Shown here one piece after another: positions 36,179 through 43,955 of a DNA stretch of 64,000 nt (the first letter of the stretch is position 1; every line of letters begins with the position of its first letter). Both the position numbers and the translations under genes were made by a program. This DNA is from Bacteroidales bacterium (GTDB lineage: Bacteria > Bacteroidota > Bacteroidia > Bacteroidales > UBA932): positions 1-64,000 of the forward strand of contig JAGAKR010000022.1 in NCBI GenBank assembly GCA_017625535.1. Reading direction: 5' to 3'. The notes below the pieces were generated by a model that saw nothing but the letters and a program-made list of their open reading frames with translations, was not told the DNA's origin and ran no database searches.

Positions 36179-36868
36179 ATGGAAAAACAGAACATTGTTG
36201 TACTCAGCGGCGCAGGCATAAGCGCCGAGAGCGGAATCCAGACCTTCCGCGGTGGAAACGGATTGTGGGACAACTACAACGTGGAAGATGTTGCCTCCAT
36301 AGACGGATGGCACCGCAACAGGGCACTTGTACTTGAATTCTACAACAAAAGGAGAAAAGAACTGGAGAAATCCCAGCCAAACTCAGCCCACAAGGCAGTT
36401 GCCAAACTGGAAGAGAAATACAATGTAACCGTAGTAACCCAGAACATAGACGACCTGCACGAACGGGGAGGCAGCACCAACATCATCCACCTGCACGGAG
36501 AAGCCACCAAAGCCCGCAGCGAATTCTCGGACTACGGCCCAACCTACAACATAGGCTACAAAGAACTGAACATAGGTGATTTGGCTCCCGACGGAGGCCA
36601 GCTCCGCCCCCACATTGTATGGTTCGGCGAGGCAGTACCCGAACTCAGCCGCGGTGCCAAGGCAGTTGAAAAGGCCGATATTCTCATTATAATAGGGACA
36701 TCATTGAATGTCTACCCTGCCGCCGGCCTTGTCCACTATGCAAAAAAAGGGTGCAGAATCTACCTCATAGACCCTGCCCCAATGAACCTGAACATCCCTA
36801 ACTTCCAACAGATCCAGGCTCCCGCCACAGAAGGGATGAAGCAACTGCTGGAGATACTTGATGCATAA
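36179..36868 (+). CDS. NAD-dependent sirtuin deacylase lacking the zinc cysteines
   Basis: 229 residues from the ATG at 36179. Sirtuin motifs present: GAGISAESGIQTFRGG, TQNIDDLHERGG, the catalytic His in HLHGE, and VWFGE. The small domain between HGE and VWFGE has no cysteine at all, so the usual zinc tetrad is missing. It carries A-x-x-A-R-S just after HGE, resembling the Zn-less sirtuin branch found in many Bacteroidetes. It removes acyl groups from lysines using NAD. Probably in an operon with the preceding ATPase gene. Confidence 0.9.
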   Translation: MEKQNIVVLSGAGISAESGIQTFRGGNGLWDNYNVEDVASIDGWHRNRALVLEFYNKRRKELEKSQPNSAHKAVAKLEEKYNVTVVTQNIDDLHERGGSTNIIHLHGEATKARSEFSDYGPTYNIGYKELNIGDLAPDGGQLRPHIVWFGEAVPELSRGAKAVEKADILIIIGTSLNVYPAAGLVHYAKKGCRIYLIDPAPMNLNIPNFQQIQAPATEGMKQLLEILDA

Positions 36869-36875
36869 AATGAAG

Positions 36876-36899
36876 CAGGTTGGCCGGACGGCCAACCTG
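36876..36899. terminator. Repeated hairpin, copy a
   Basis: Arms CAGGTTGGCC and GGCCAACCTG, loop GGAC. It lies 7 bp after the sirtuin stop and 7 bp from the stop of the convergent gene, so it likely terminates both. One of five copies of the same arms in this window. Confidence 0.75.
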
Positions 36900-36905
36900 T
36901 TCTTG

Positions 36906-37568
36906 TTATAGACTATTGAACATTTCTTCCTCAGAAAATGGGTTTTCCTCACCAAACAACCGGAGAATTTCCTGTTTTGACAAACTGGATGGGTAATTGA
37001 CATAAGGCATTGAATCTATATGTCCAAGAAGTTTGCCAATATACCTTAGCAATTCATATTCTTCAATTGTTGTTGATTCAACATCCTTTGATTTTGCCAC
37101 ATATCTGTCATCAAATGTCAGACTTGTCCAATATTTCACGCCACTTACAATAGTGTGTCCTATAGTGTTTATCCTAACTTTTGTCTCCTCAGGAGATACG
37201 GAAATCAAATCAATTGCAAGTTCATAATGCTGACGCGGATTTGGAGCAGATTCCCGTCTGTTTTTATTTCTATATGTATAGACATAAGAATACTTTGCAG
37301 GCACTATATCTCTCAATATTAAAGAATCCCCATCATAATCCATCATTCTCAAGCCCTTGAATTTACCATAATAGCCAATATGCAATATGCATTCCCTTAT
37401 ACTATCTATTGGAACAGGGAACGTATATTCGGTAGGGTTAGTACCAACATAGTCTATCCGTACAATATCCGACTCCTGATAGGTCCTGTAAATTCCATAA
37501 AGAATATATATGACAAGCAGGCAGGAAAGACAATACAATATCTTTTTAAAAAAAATATTTAATTTCAT
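36906..37568 (-). CDS. Hypothetical protein with N-terminal membrane anchor
   Basis: A 220-residue protein I cannot assign. A basic N-terminus leads into one hydrophobic helix (about 9-27); the rest is predicted periplasmic and mixed alpha/beta (segments TEYTFPVPIDSIRECILHIGYYG and EETKVRINTIGHTIVSG). No cysteine or catalytic motif stands out. It lies 73 bp downstream of the 216-residue exported protein of the duplicated module and has no counterpart in the other copy. AT-rich, with codon usage unlike the housekeeping genes around it. Confidence 0.6.
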   Translation of the reverse strand: MKLNIFFKKILYCLSCLLVIYILYGIYRTYQESDIVRIDYVGTNPTEYTFPVPIDSIRECILHIGYYGKFKGLRMMDYDGDSLILRDIVPAKYSYVYTYRNKNRRESAPNPRQHYELAIDLISVSPEETKVRINTIGHTIVSGVKYWTSLTFDDRYVAKSKDVESTTIEEYELLRYIGKLLGHIDSMPYVNYPSSLSKQEILRLFGEENPFSEEEMFNSL

Positions 37569-37641
37569 AAGCTTTAACTATTATATCCTTGAAGCCAGTT
37601 ATCAAAAATTTGTTCTAAAGCAATGCATGTCTTATCTGAAT

Positions 37642-38292
37642 TTATCTCTTAAATTGTTTCAGTTTTCTTTGTCCTCTTCGTTTATCCATTTTCTCTTTCA
37701 CTACTTTAGTGTGCTTTATCCATTCCTGCTTGTCATTATCATCCCAAAAGATTGTCTTTTCCCATTCCTTTCTCATATCCTCTACCTGGTATAGCTTGAT
37801 TTTACCATCAGGATGTTTCTCCGCCAAATCAATAACATAAATAGTCCTTTTTATTTTCTTTCCATCCGGCATTCTGTGAAATAGCAAAGATCCGATATAA
37901 TCTCTCGCATCTCCATAATCCAGATCCTTTATATCATCCCAATATAAGCATTCAACAATATTTAAGAAAGAACTGTCTTTGAGAAATGTCTTGTGTTGGT
38001 CTTTAGGGTTTATGGCTGACTCATAAGCTTTTGGCTTTATCATATAGAAGTGCCATAATCTCCAAAGACAAACATCTTTTGATTGGACATACAATTGAAA
38101 GATTTGAACTGAATCTTTATAATTGTCACTAACATAGGTTGTACGTACAGCGTATTCTGTCCTTTCAGATAAATCCTTTATCTTTTGCGCTCCTATAATT
38201 ATGTATATTCCATCTTTATCTTGCGCTTTGATATCAGTTGTAGTTAATATAACTAAAATAGTCATTATCAGCTTAATGTACTTTTTTATCAT
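37642..38292 (-). CDS. Exported protein of the duplicated HExxH-lipoprotein module, copy 1
   Basis: A 216-residue protein with a signal peptide (cleavage after IKAQ) and no recognised domain. It is clearly homologous to the product of 43956-44603: both have RLWHFY, KPK, KDQH, KDSSFLN, YW(D/E)DIKD, RTIY, GKIK-YQVE and a basic C-terminal tail with DKRR. Conserved Trp, His and Cys positions suggest a defined fold. It starts 12 bp after the stop of the HExxH lipoprotein, so the pair is co-transcribed. It may be a partner, inhibitor or immunity factor for the lipoprotein, which is inference from linkage only. Confidence 0.65.
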   Translation of the reverse strand: MIKKYIKLIMTILVILTTTDIKAQDKDGIYIIIGAQKIKDLSERTEYAVRTTYVSDNYKDSVQIFQLYVQSKDVCLWRLWHFYMIKPKAYESAINPKDQHKTFLKDSSFLNIVECLYWDDIKDLDYGDARDYIGSLLFHRMPDGKKIKRTIYVIDLAEKHPDGKIKLYQVEDMRKEWEKTIFWDDNDKQEWIKHTKVVKEKMDKRRGQRKLKQFKR

Positions 38293-38304
38293 ATCCGTGT
38301 TATT

Positions 38305-39894
38305 TTAATATAAGTTATTATTCTTTAGGTATTCAATAATAGAGACTTGGTTATCAATATCTAAATTTTCAAATTCTTTTGTTCTTGTAAGACTCCCCCA
38401 TTTTGCCTTTTCTGCATCTAAATTTGGCGCCACAGTTCTGATCATATCAGCTATTTGACTCAGATAGTTTCTAGCGAAAAATTCATGCTGCATTTCATTT
38501 TGATCATTTCCCCATAAACTATAACAGTAATTCATTCCAGGAATAGCTGTTTCTATTGTACTTGCGGAAGCTCCTTTTAGCATCGCGTAAATATTCAGAT
38601 GAAGTATTTCATGATATATAATTACTTTTTGAATGGCAGGATTAAGTGAATTAAAATCATAGCTGAATATGATTTTATATGGATTCCCGGCAAAAGCATT
38701 ATTGAGGCTGAATACACCGGCTGCAATAAGCCGTAATGTATCTGAGAAGGAGAGCTCAATCTCAATATTAGCATCTTCTACATTGGCAATAATTTCATCT
38801 ACTAAGGAGTTCTCAGTATCAAGCACATTTTGAAATGTAGCATTGAAAGAAGTGTTATTTGTCCAATTGATATTTAGAGAACTTGAACTGTTGTTGCTGT
38901 TGCCATTACCTCCGCCACCGGTTTGACATTCTCCATTACACCCAAGTAAGTGACAATAACTACACCCCGTACCAGGATTATCTTCAGGAGTGCATGTACA
39001 TATCAAAGAACCTGTGCTGAGACAATTACAATTGCCACCAGTACAAGTACAACCGCTTCCTCCTCCTTCATCACCTTTTGGCCACTCTCCGTCTACTAAT
39101 ACATCATCCAAAAATTCAGACTCGTCAAGACATTCTGCACATATATGGCCATAGTCAGGATATACATCTCCTGTTTTTCCGCACATATAACACACTCCAA
39201 ATATTGTACCTCCTCCGGCGGCTCTGGTTGTGAGTGATTTTACAAAACGGATACCTTTATAGTAACCTGCTGGGGATTCCGAATCGTCTGTCTTAAGGTA
39301 CATTACTGTACGCTCCCCGTTTATGTACTGGAAGATGTTAAGTATTTTCCCTGACACAGTAGATACTATCATAAATCCGGTAAAGGTTTCCCTGCTTCCC
39401 ATATAGCTGAATGCAGCACTTGATGTGTTACCTCCAGAATCATTGCCTACAATGGTGGCCATTATCTGGCGTCTGGTCCTTTTATCTCCCTGCTCAAATT
39501 CTTGGATAATCAGAGAACTGCTCATCTTGGCCGCTTCCGATGCATGATTGCCGTTTTTGAGCAATATTCCACCAATGCCGGCATCCATTTTCAGCGGAAC
39601 CTCATAGGTTCTGGCAATTTTGTCGGGGAAGCGGATTTCATGATATTTTGCATTTTCCCACAGAGGCTCATATTCTACTCCGCTATAGGACCTTGATTTG
39701 GAAAGTGGTGCAGATGATGGCATCTTAAAGTTGGTTGAATTCTGCAAGGAGTACTCCTTGGCCTGTTGAAGTGAAAATTGTTGATTTTCTGTGCTGTCCA
39801 GAAAATCGGCCTCACATGCAGTTATGACAAACATCACTAGAATGAGAATAACTGCAGGAGGCATCAATAGGTGTCTGATGCGTTTTCTTCTCAT
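38305..39894 (-). CDS. Cys-rich surface lipoprotein with C-terminal HExxH metalloprotease-like motif, copy 1
   Basis: A 529-residue lipoprotein: signal ending VITAC, a leader-proximal segment rich in Ser/Gln (to about 75), a central beta-rich domain, then a Cys-rich stretch starting with CYMCG and CAEC, which could form a zinc ribbon, and continuing with several CxC pairs and a Gly/Ser/Asn linker. The C-terminal 130 residues contain YHEILHLN, a zinc-protease HExxH, followed about 40 residues later by QHEFFARNY, a possible third ligand region. No known peptidase family is evident to me. The first 58 codons and the upstream region are nearly identical to those of the broken copy at 43384. Confidence 0.65.
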   Translation of the reverse strand: MRRKRIRHLLMPPAVILILVMFVITACEADFLDSTENQQFSLQQAKEYSLQNSTNFKMPSSAPLSKSRSYSGVEYEPLWENAKYHEIRFPDKIARTYEVPLKMDAGIGGILLKNGNHASEAAKMSSSLIIQEFEQGDKRTRRQIMATIVGNDSGGNTSSAAFSYMGSRETFTGFMIVSTVSGKILNIFQYINGERTVMYLKTDDSESPAGYYKGIRFVKSLTTRAAGGGTIFGVCYMCGKTGDVYPDYGHICAECLDESEFLDDVLVDGEWPKGDEGGGSGCTCTGGNCNCLSTGSLICTCTPEDNPGTGCSYCHLLGCNGECQTGGGGNGNSNNSSSSLNINWTNNTSFNATFQNVLDTENSLVDEIIANVEDANIEIELSFSDTLRLIAAGVFSLNNAFAGNPYKIIFSYDFNSLNPAIQKVIIYHEILHLNIYAMLKGASASTIETAIPGMNYCYSLWGNDQNEMQHEFFARNYLSQIADMIRTVAPNLDAEKAKWGSLTRTKEFENLDIDNQVSIIEYLKNNNLY

Positions 39895-39931
39895 AGAAAT
39901 TATGTTTTTAAGTTATGTTCTGGCAAGATAC
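39720..39931 (-). repeat. Inverted 212-bp repeat, arm 1 (promoter plus lipoprotein leader)
   Basis: Matches 43347-43558 in opposite orientation with eight differences that I could count over 212 bases (about 96%). It spans the core promoter, 5' leader and first 58 codons of the HExxH lipoprotein; similarity then drops. Confidence 0.9.
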
Positions 39932-39955
39932 AAAAAAATATCTGACTGTTGCAAA
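39923..39955 (-). promoter_or_regulatory. Promoter of the HExxH-lipoprotein module, copy 1
   Basis: Minus strand TTTG (39952-39955), 21 bp, TATCTTGC (39923-39930). The -7 deviates from TAnnTTTG in its last two bases; the same variant occurs before the GLPGLI gene, and TATCTTAC in copy 2. Confidence 0.55.
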
Positions 39956-39970
39956 TACCGATAAAGCACA

Positions 39971-39996
39971 ACAGGTTGGCCATCCGGCCAACCTGT
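39971..39996 (-). terminator. Repeated hairpin, copy b
   Basis: Arms ACAGGTTGGCC and GGCCAACCTGT, loop ATCC, 11 bp past the stop of the phosphoesterase gene (40008). Confidence 0.7.
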
Positions 39997-40007
39997 CTTT
40001 GTTTTTA

Positions 40008-41894
40008 TCAATACTCCAGTACCGTTACTATTCCGTCCATTGTACTTACCAGCAGCCTGTTCCCTTTCAATGGCTGTATGTAGTTTATTAGGGCAAATGA
40101 GACTTTGTGTTTCCAGGCAATTGAGCCGTCGGAGTGGTTGAGGGCAACAATGTTGCCTTTGTCTGTAGGGACAAATACCAGTCCTTTGTCCTCTTTGCCG
40201 CCGTATGGTACAGAGGTGATTGGGGTTGGGGCAATCTCATAGCCGAACTGGGCATTTGAGCCCCATTTTTTCTGCGGTGCAGTGCCTTCAATCTTTGTTG
40301 TGAAGGCATATACTGAGTCCTTCATTACCTTCACATAGTAGTGTTTGCTGTCGGGAGAAAGGCCTACTGATTCACGGCCTCCGCGGATTCTCCAGAGTTG
40401 TTTTCCGGTTTTGGCATCAAGGCCGTAGGTTACCCTCTCCGGAGTTGCAAAGATTATGTTGCCGTTGGCTTTGATTGGCCATACAGCTGCCGGTGAGAGC
40501 ATCCTGCTTCCTTTCACTTTCCATTCCCACTGCAGTTTGCCGTTTGTAGGGTTGAATGAGTAGAGCCTGTTGGCCCAGTCACCTATCACTACCTGCTCTT
40601 TATCCACGTATGGTTTTGCCTCTATGAAGCCCTTCACATCCTTGTTCTCCCAAATGAGTTTTCCGGTTTTGGCATTCAGGGCCCTGAAGGTGTGGTCTGA
40701 TGCCCCAATATATACTTTTCCTCCAAATACTGTAGGGGAGCCCAATACAGATTTTCCGCATTTGTATTTCCAGTTCACCTTGCCGTCCTTTATCCTTAAT
40801 GAATATATGTATGTATCGCAGGATCCTATTATTACAGATGCTGCATCACCGCTTCCGTAAACTGCAGGGGTTGAGAATACCTTGCCGTCTGTCCTGTATT
40901 TCCATATCTCATTGCCTGTGGCGGCATCAAGTGCATATACTATTCCCGATGTATTTGCATATACAACATATTTTCCACTCTGCACTGCAGCGGCTCCAAT
41001 GTCTGTATTGTCTGTACGTCTCCATACCTGTTTTACATTGGGCCAGTTTTCGTTCATTGAGAAATCGGGCCTTGGATACTCTATGTTTGTCTTGAACGGC
41101 TTGCCCTCGCTCATTCTGAGTGTGAACCAAGGGGTGCTTGTAATCTGCGGTTCTACAACCCTCTCCTGGAATGTTATTGTAGAGCCTTTTACCTTTACAA
41201 TATTGTATCCGGGGCCGCGTTTTCCGGCTTTCTGTGTAGAACGGCCAATCATACCAGGTATACCCTCATATACCATTGCACGATCCTGATGCCAATGCCC
41301 GTTCATAATGAGTTGGGTATTCATGTTTTTAAGGATGTCCAGCACCTGGGTATAGTTGAGCACAGATGTATCCATAGGATAGTGGTTTATGAATACCAGC
41401 GGCTGGGCAGGGTCAATTGCCTTTGAGAGGGAATCCAGCCATACTATTGTCTCCCTTGGGACAAGTGCAGGGGCCATCCTCATATTAGGGCCGCTGTTGC
41501 ACCCCACAAAACGGATACCGTCTTTCTCAAAATCAAACATCTCATACCCGAACACCTCAAGGAAGGTGTTGCATCCGCTCTCAGACCATTTTGCATCGTG
41601 GTTTCCTGCAACTATGTAGTATGGGATTGTAAGTTCATCAAAAATCTCCTTTGCAAGTTTTATCTCCTCATCAGAACCGAACTCGGTAATGTCACCCGCA
41701 AGGATTGCAAATGAGAGCCCTTTCTGGTTATTGATGTCCGCTACACATTTTCTGGCATCATCCACAGAGCCGGAACCTACGGAAATATGCACATCCGATA
41801 GATATGCAAACGAAAAATCCTGTGCATAAGCACCTGCTGCCAAGCATATTGCAGCAAGCAGCACAAGCAGTCTTTTTGTAAATGTCCTTAACAT
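40008..41894 (-). CDS. Calcineurin-like phosphoesterase fused to PQQ-type beta-propeller
   Basis: A 628-residue exported protein with signal peptide (1-24). The N-terminal metallophosphoesterase (about 28-260) has the full metal-binding set: YLSDVHI, AGDITEF, AGNHD, NHYPMD and NGHWH. From about residue 300 onward there are PQQ-like repeats (for example VYALDAATGNEIWKYRTDG and YGLDAKTGKQLWRIRG) forming a propeller. It is probably a periplasmic phosphoesterase whose propeller binds a partner or substrate. It is divergent from the dehydrogenase gene, and I see no pathway link. Confidence 0.88.
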   Translation of the reverse strand: MLRTFTKRLLVLLAAICLAAGAYAQDFSFAYLSDVHISVGSGSVDDARKCVADINNQKGLSFAILAGDITEFGSDEEIKLAKEIFDELTIPYYIVAGNHDAKWSESGCNTFLEVFGYEMFDFEKDGIRFVGCNSGPNMRMAPALVPRETIVWLDSLSKAIDPAQPLVFINHYPMDTSVLNYTQVLDILKNMNTQLIMNGHWHQDRAMVYEGIPGMIGRSTQKAGKRGPGYNIVKVKGSTITFQERVVEPQITSTPWFTLRMSEGKPFKTNIEYPRPDFSMNENWPNVKQVWRRTDNTDIGAAAVQSGKYVVYANTSGIVYALDAATGNEIWKYRTDGKVFSTPAVYGSGDAASVIIGSCDTYIYSLRIKDGKVNWKYKCGKSVLGSPTVFGGKVYIGASDHTFRALNAKTGKLIWENKDVKGFIEAKPYVDKEQVVIGDWANRLYSFNPTNGKLQWEWKVKGSRMLSPAAVWPIKANGNIIFATPERVTYGLDAKTGKQLWRIRGGRESVGLSPDSKHYYVKVMKDSVYAFTTKIEGTAPQKKWGSNAQFGYEIAPTPITSVPYGGKEDKGLVFVPTDKGNIVALNHSDGSIAWKHKVSFALINYIQPLKGNRLLVSTMDGIVTVLEY

Positions 41895-41934
41895 ATTTGA
41901 TTGTTTTTTGTATTGGCTTTTGTATATATACCTA

Positions 41935-41961
41935 CAAATTTACTCTTTTTTTCTAACTTTG
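41935..41961. promoter_or_regulatory. Divergent -7 elements for the phosphoesterase and dehydrogenase genes
   Basis: Minus strand TAAATTTG (41935-41942) serves the phosphoesterase gene; plus strand TAACTTTG (41954-41961) serves the dehydrogenase gene, 26 bp before its ATG. Neither has a clear TTTG at ideal spacing. Confidence 0.5.
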
Positions 41962-41987
41962 GAGCCGGTAAAACACAACAGAAAAGT

Positions 41988-43277
41988 ATGTACAGCAGAT
42001 TGGCAGAAAAGAAAGGAAGCATTGCGGTAATAGGATTGGGCTATGTTGGATTGCCATTGGCCCTTGAACTTGCAAAGAACTTTAAGGTTATAGGATTTGA
42101 CATAAACAAGAACAACATTTCCCTGCTCAACGGGCATACAGATCCAAGCCGCGAACTTGGACCTGAGGCTTTTGAAGGCTCGGACATCATATTTACAGAC
42201 AATCCTTCGGCATTGGATGAGGCGGTTTTCTTTATTGTTGCTGTACCTACCCCAATAGACAGCCACCGTGCGCCTGATCTTGCACCTCTGCTTGGAGCCA
42301 CCAGAACAGTTGCGGCACACCTTAAAAAAGGTGATTATGTAGTTTATGAATCAACTGTATTCCCGGGCTGCACAAGGGAAAGGTGTGTGCCGGTACTGGA
42401 GGAACTGAGCGGAATGAAAATGGGGGAAGATTTCTATGTGGGATACTCTCCAGAGAGGATAAACCCAGGCGATGTACAGCACAGCCTGCAGAATACAATG
42501 AAGATTGTATCTGCCTGCTGCCCACAGGCACTTGAAAACATTGCCAAAGTATATGAGAGGGTTGTAAAGGCAGGTGTGCACAAGGCCCCTACACTTGAGG
42601 TTGCGGAGAGTGCAAAAATTATGGAGAACACCCAGAGGGATGTGAACATTGCCCTTATGAATGAGTTCTCAATCATATTCGGCCGTATGGGGATAAACAC
42701 ATACGATGTCCTTGAGGCTGCCGGAACCAAGTGGAACTTCCTCAAGTTCTACCCCGGCCTTGTAGGCGGGCACTGCATAGGTGTGGATCCGTACTATATG
42801 GTGTACAAGGCAAACGAGATGAACTACCACCCTCACGTAATACAGAGCGGACGTTTTGTAAATGACTCTATGGGCGGTTACATTGGCAAGCACACCGTAA
42901 AGAAAATGATTGCAAACGGTATCTCCCCAATTGGTGCCAGGGTACTTGTACTGGGCATAACCTTCAAGGAGAATGTTGCAGACACCCGCAACTCAAAAGT
43001 GGCGGACATTGTAAAGGAACTAAAAAGTTTCAGCATAGAGGTGGATGTGGTGGACCCTCACGCAGACCCTGCAAAAGTTGAATGGGAATACGGCATAAAG
43101 ATGGCCTCTGCCCCACAAGGCAAATATCAGGCAGTAATAGCAGCCGTATCACATAAGGAGTATGAGAACCTTACGGAAGAGGATTTTGCACAATGGCTTA
43201 ATCCCGACGGCATACTCGTGGACATCAAAGGGAAATACAAAGGAAAGATATCCAGGTTCGGATACTGGAGTCTATAA
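41988..43277 (+). CDS. Nucleotide-sugar dehydrogenase (UDP-HexNAc 6-dehydrogenase type)
   Basis: 429 residues from the ATG at 41988, just after the -7 element; the in-frame ATG at 41901 would place the promoter inside the gene. Rossmann motif VIGLGYVGLPLAL, central PTPID, VYESTVFPG, and the catalytic Cys motif GGHCIGVDPYYM are intact. It closely resembles WbpO/TviB enzymes that oxidise UDP-N-acetylgalactosamine to the uronic acid for capsule or O-antigen. No other polysaccharide gene is adjacent, which is unusual for this family. Confidence 0.9.
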   Translation: MYSRLAEKKGSIAVIGLGYVGLPLALELAKNFKVIGFDINKNNISLLNGHTDPSRELGPEAFEGSDIIFTDNPSALDEAVFFIVAVPTPIDSHRAPDLAPLLGATRTVAAHLKKGDYVVYESTVFPGCTRERCVPVLEELSGMKMGEDFYVGYSPERINPGDVQHSLQNTMKIVSACCPQALENIAKVYERVVKAGVHKAPTLEVAESAKIMENTQRDVNIALMNEFSIIFGRMGINTYDVLEAAGTKWNFLKFYPGLVGGHCIGVDPYYMVYKANEMNYHPHVIQSGRFVNDSMGGYIGKHTVKKMIANGISPIGARVLVLGITFKENVADTRNSKVADIVKELKSFSIEVDVVDPHADPAKVEWEYGIKMASAPQGKYQAVIAAVSHKEYENLTEEDFAQWLNPDGILVDIKGKYKGKISRFGYWSL

Positions 43278-43282
43278 AATTA

Positions 43283-43309
43283 AACAGGTTGGCCGCCGGC
43301 CAACCTGTT
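43283..43309 (+). terminator. Repeated hairpin, copy c
   Basis: Arms AACAGGTTGGCC and GGCCAACCTGTT, loop GCC, followed by GTTGTTTT; just after the dehydrogenase stop. Confidence 0.78.
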
Positions 43310-43323
43310 GTTGTTTTAGGATA

Positions 43324-43355
43324 CTTGCAAAAGTTGTACAGTTTTTGTATCTTAC
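43324..43355 (+). promoter_or_regulatory. Promoter of the HExxH-lipoprotein module, copy 2
   Basis: CTTG (43324-43327), 20 bp, TATCTTAC (43348-43355). It is homologous to the copy 1 promoter and probably still drives the intact downstream gene at 43956. Confidence 0.5.
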
Positions 43356-43558
43356 CAGAACATAACTTAAAAACATAATTTCTATGAGAAGAAAACGCAT
43401 CAGACACCTAATGATGCCTCCTGCAGTTATTCTCATTCTAGTGATGTTTGTCATAACTGCATGTGAGGCCGATTTCCTGAACAACTCAGAGAATCAAAAA
43501 TTTTCACTTCAACAGGCCAAGGAGTACTCCTTGCAGAATTCAACCAACTTTAAGATGC
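43347..43558 (+). repeat. Inverted 212-bp repeat, arm 2
   Basis: Counterpart of 39720-39931 in opposite orientation. It ends at the ATGC where the internal deletion of the lipoprotein gene begins. Confidence 0.9.
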
Positions 43559-43952
43559 ATTTATTGGTGAAGATTATACGATATGGTTTAGAAGCAATAT
43601 ATCTTTATTAAGTTCATCTGCCCAAAAAGTTATAGTATTACACGAAATGCTTCACTTGAATATTTACGCCAAATTAGTAGGAGAAAATAGGAGTACGCTT
43701 GGTAATGTTCTTCCTAATTTTAACCAGTACTATATTGAAAATGAAGAAAATTTTAATGAAGCATCCCATGATTTTTTTGCTGCAAACTATTTAGATGAAA
43801 TAGCTAATATTATAAGTAGCCTACTGGGTGGTTCTGAGATTGATAAAATAAAATGGAGCAGTCTTACTGAAACTGAGGCATTTAATAATTTGCCAAAGGA
43901 TCAGCAAGAGAGTATAATAAATTATTTGATAATAAACGGTTTTTATCTATAA
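43384..43952 (+). pseudogene. Broken copy 2 of the HExxH surface lipoprotein
   Basis: The first 58 codons match copy 1 almost exactly (lipoprotein leader VITAC...). The sequence then jumps, after ATGC, to the region equivalent to copy 1 residue 400, in another reading frame, so the first frame ends at 43611. In the shifted frame the tail continues to the natural stop at 43952, with VLHEMLHLN in place of copy 1's YHEILHLN and the same ending (SLTETEAF...). Copy 1 has ATGC at one deletion edge and AATGC at the other, pointing to deletion of roughly 1 kb between short repeats. The central and Cys-rich domains are lost. Confidence 0.85.
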
Positions 43953-43955
43953 AAT

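Noticed and set aside
35044-36868. ATPase plus sirtuin as an anti-phage defence pair
   Set aside because: Sirtuin-domain defence systems exist, but this sirtuin looks like an ordinary stand-alone deacylase and the ATPase is a common Bacteroidetes family; no other defence gene is nearby, so I kept it only as a neighbourhood question.
40008-41894. Frameshifted junction between phosphoesterase and propeller
   Set aside because: The frame is continuous across both domains with plausible linker sequence, so it reads as a genuine fusion.
41988-43277. Start of a capsule or O-antigen cluster
   Set aside because: Only the dehydrogenase is present; no glycosyltransferase, flippase or polymerase gene flanks it.
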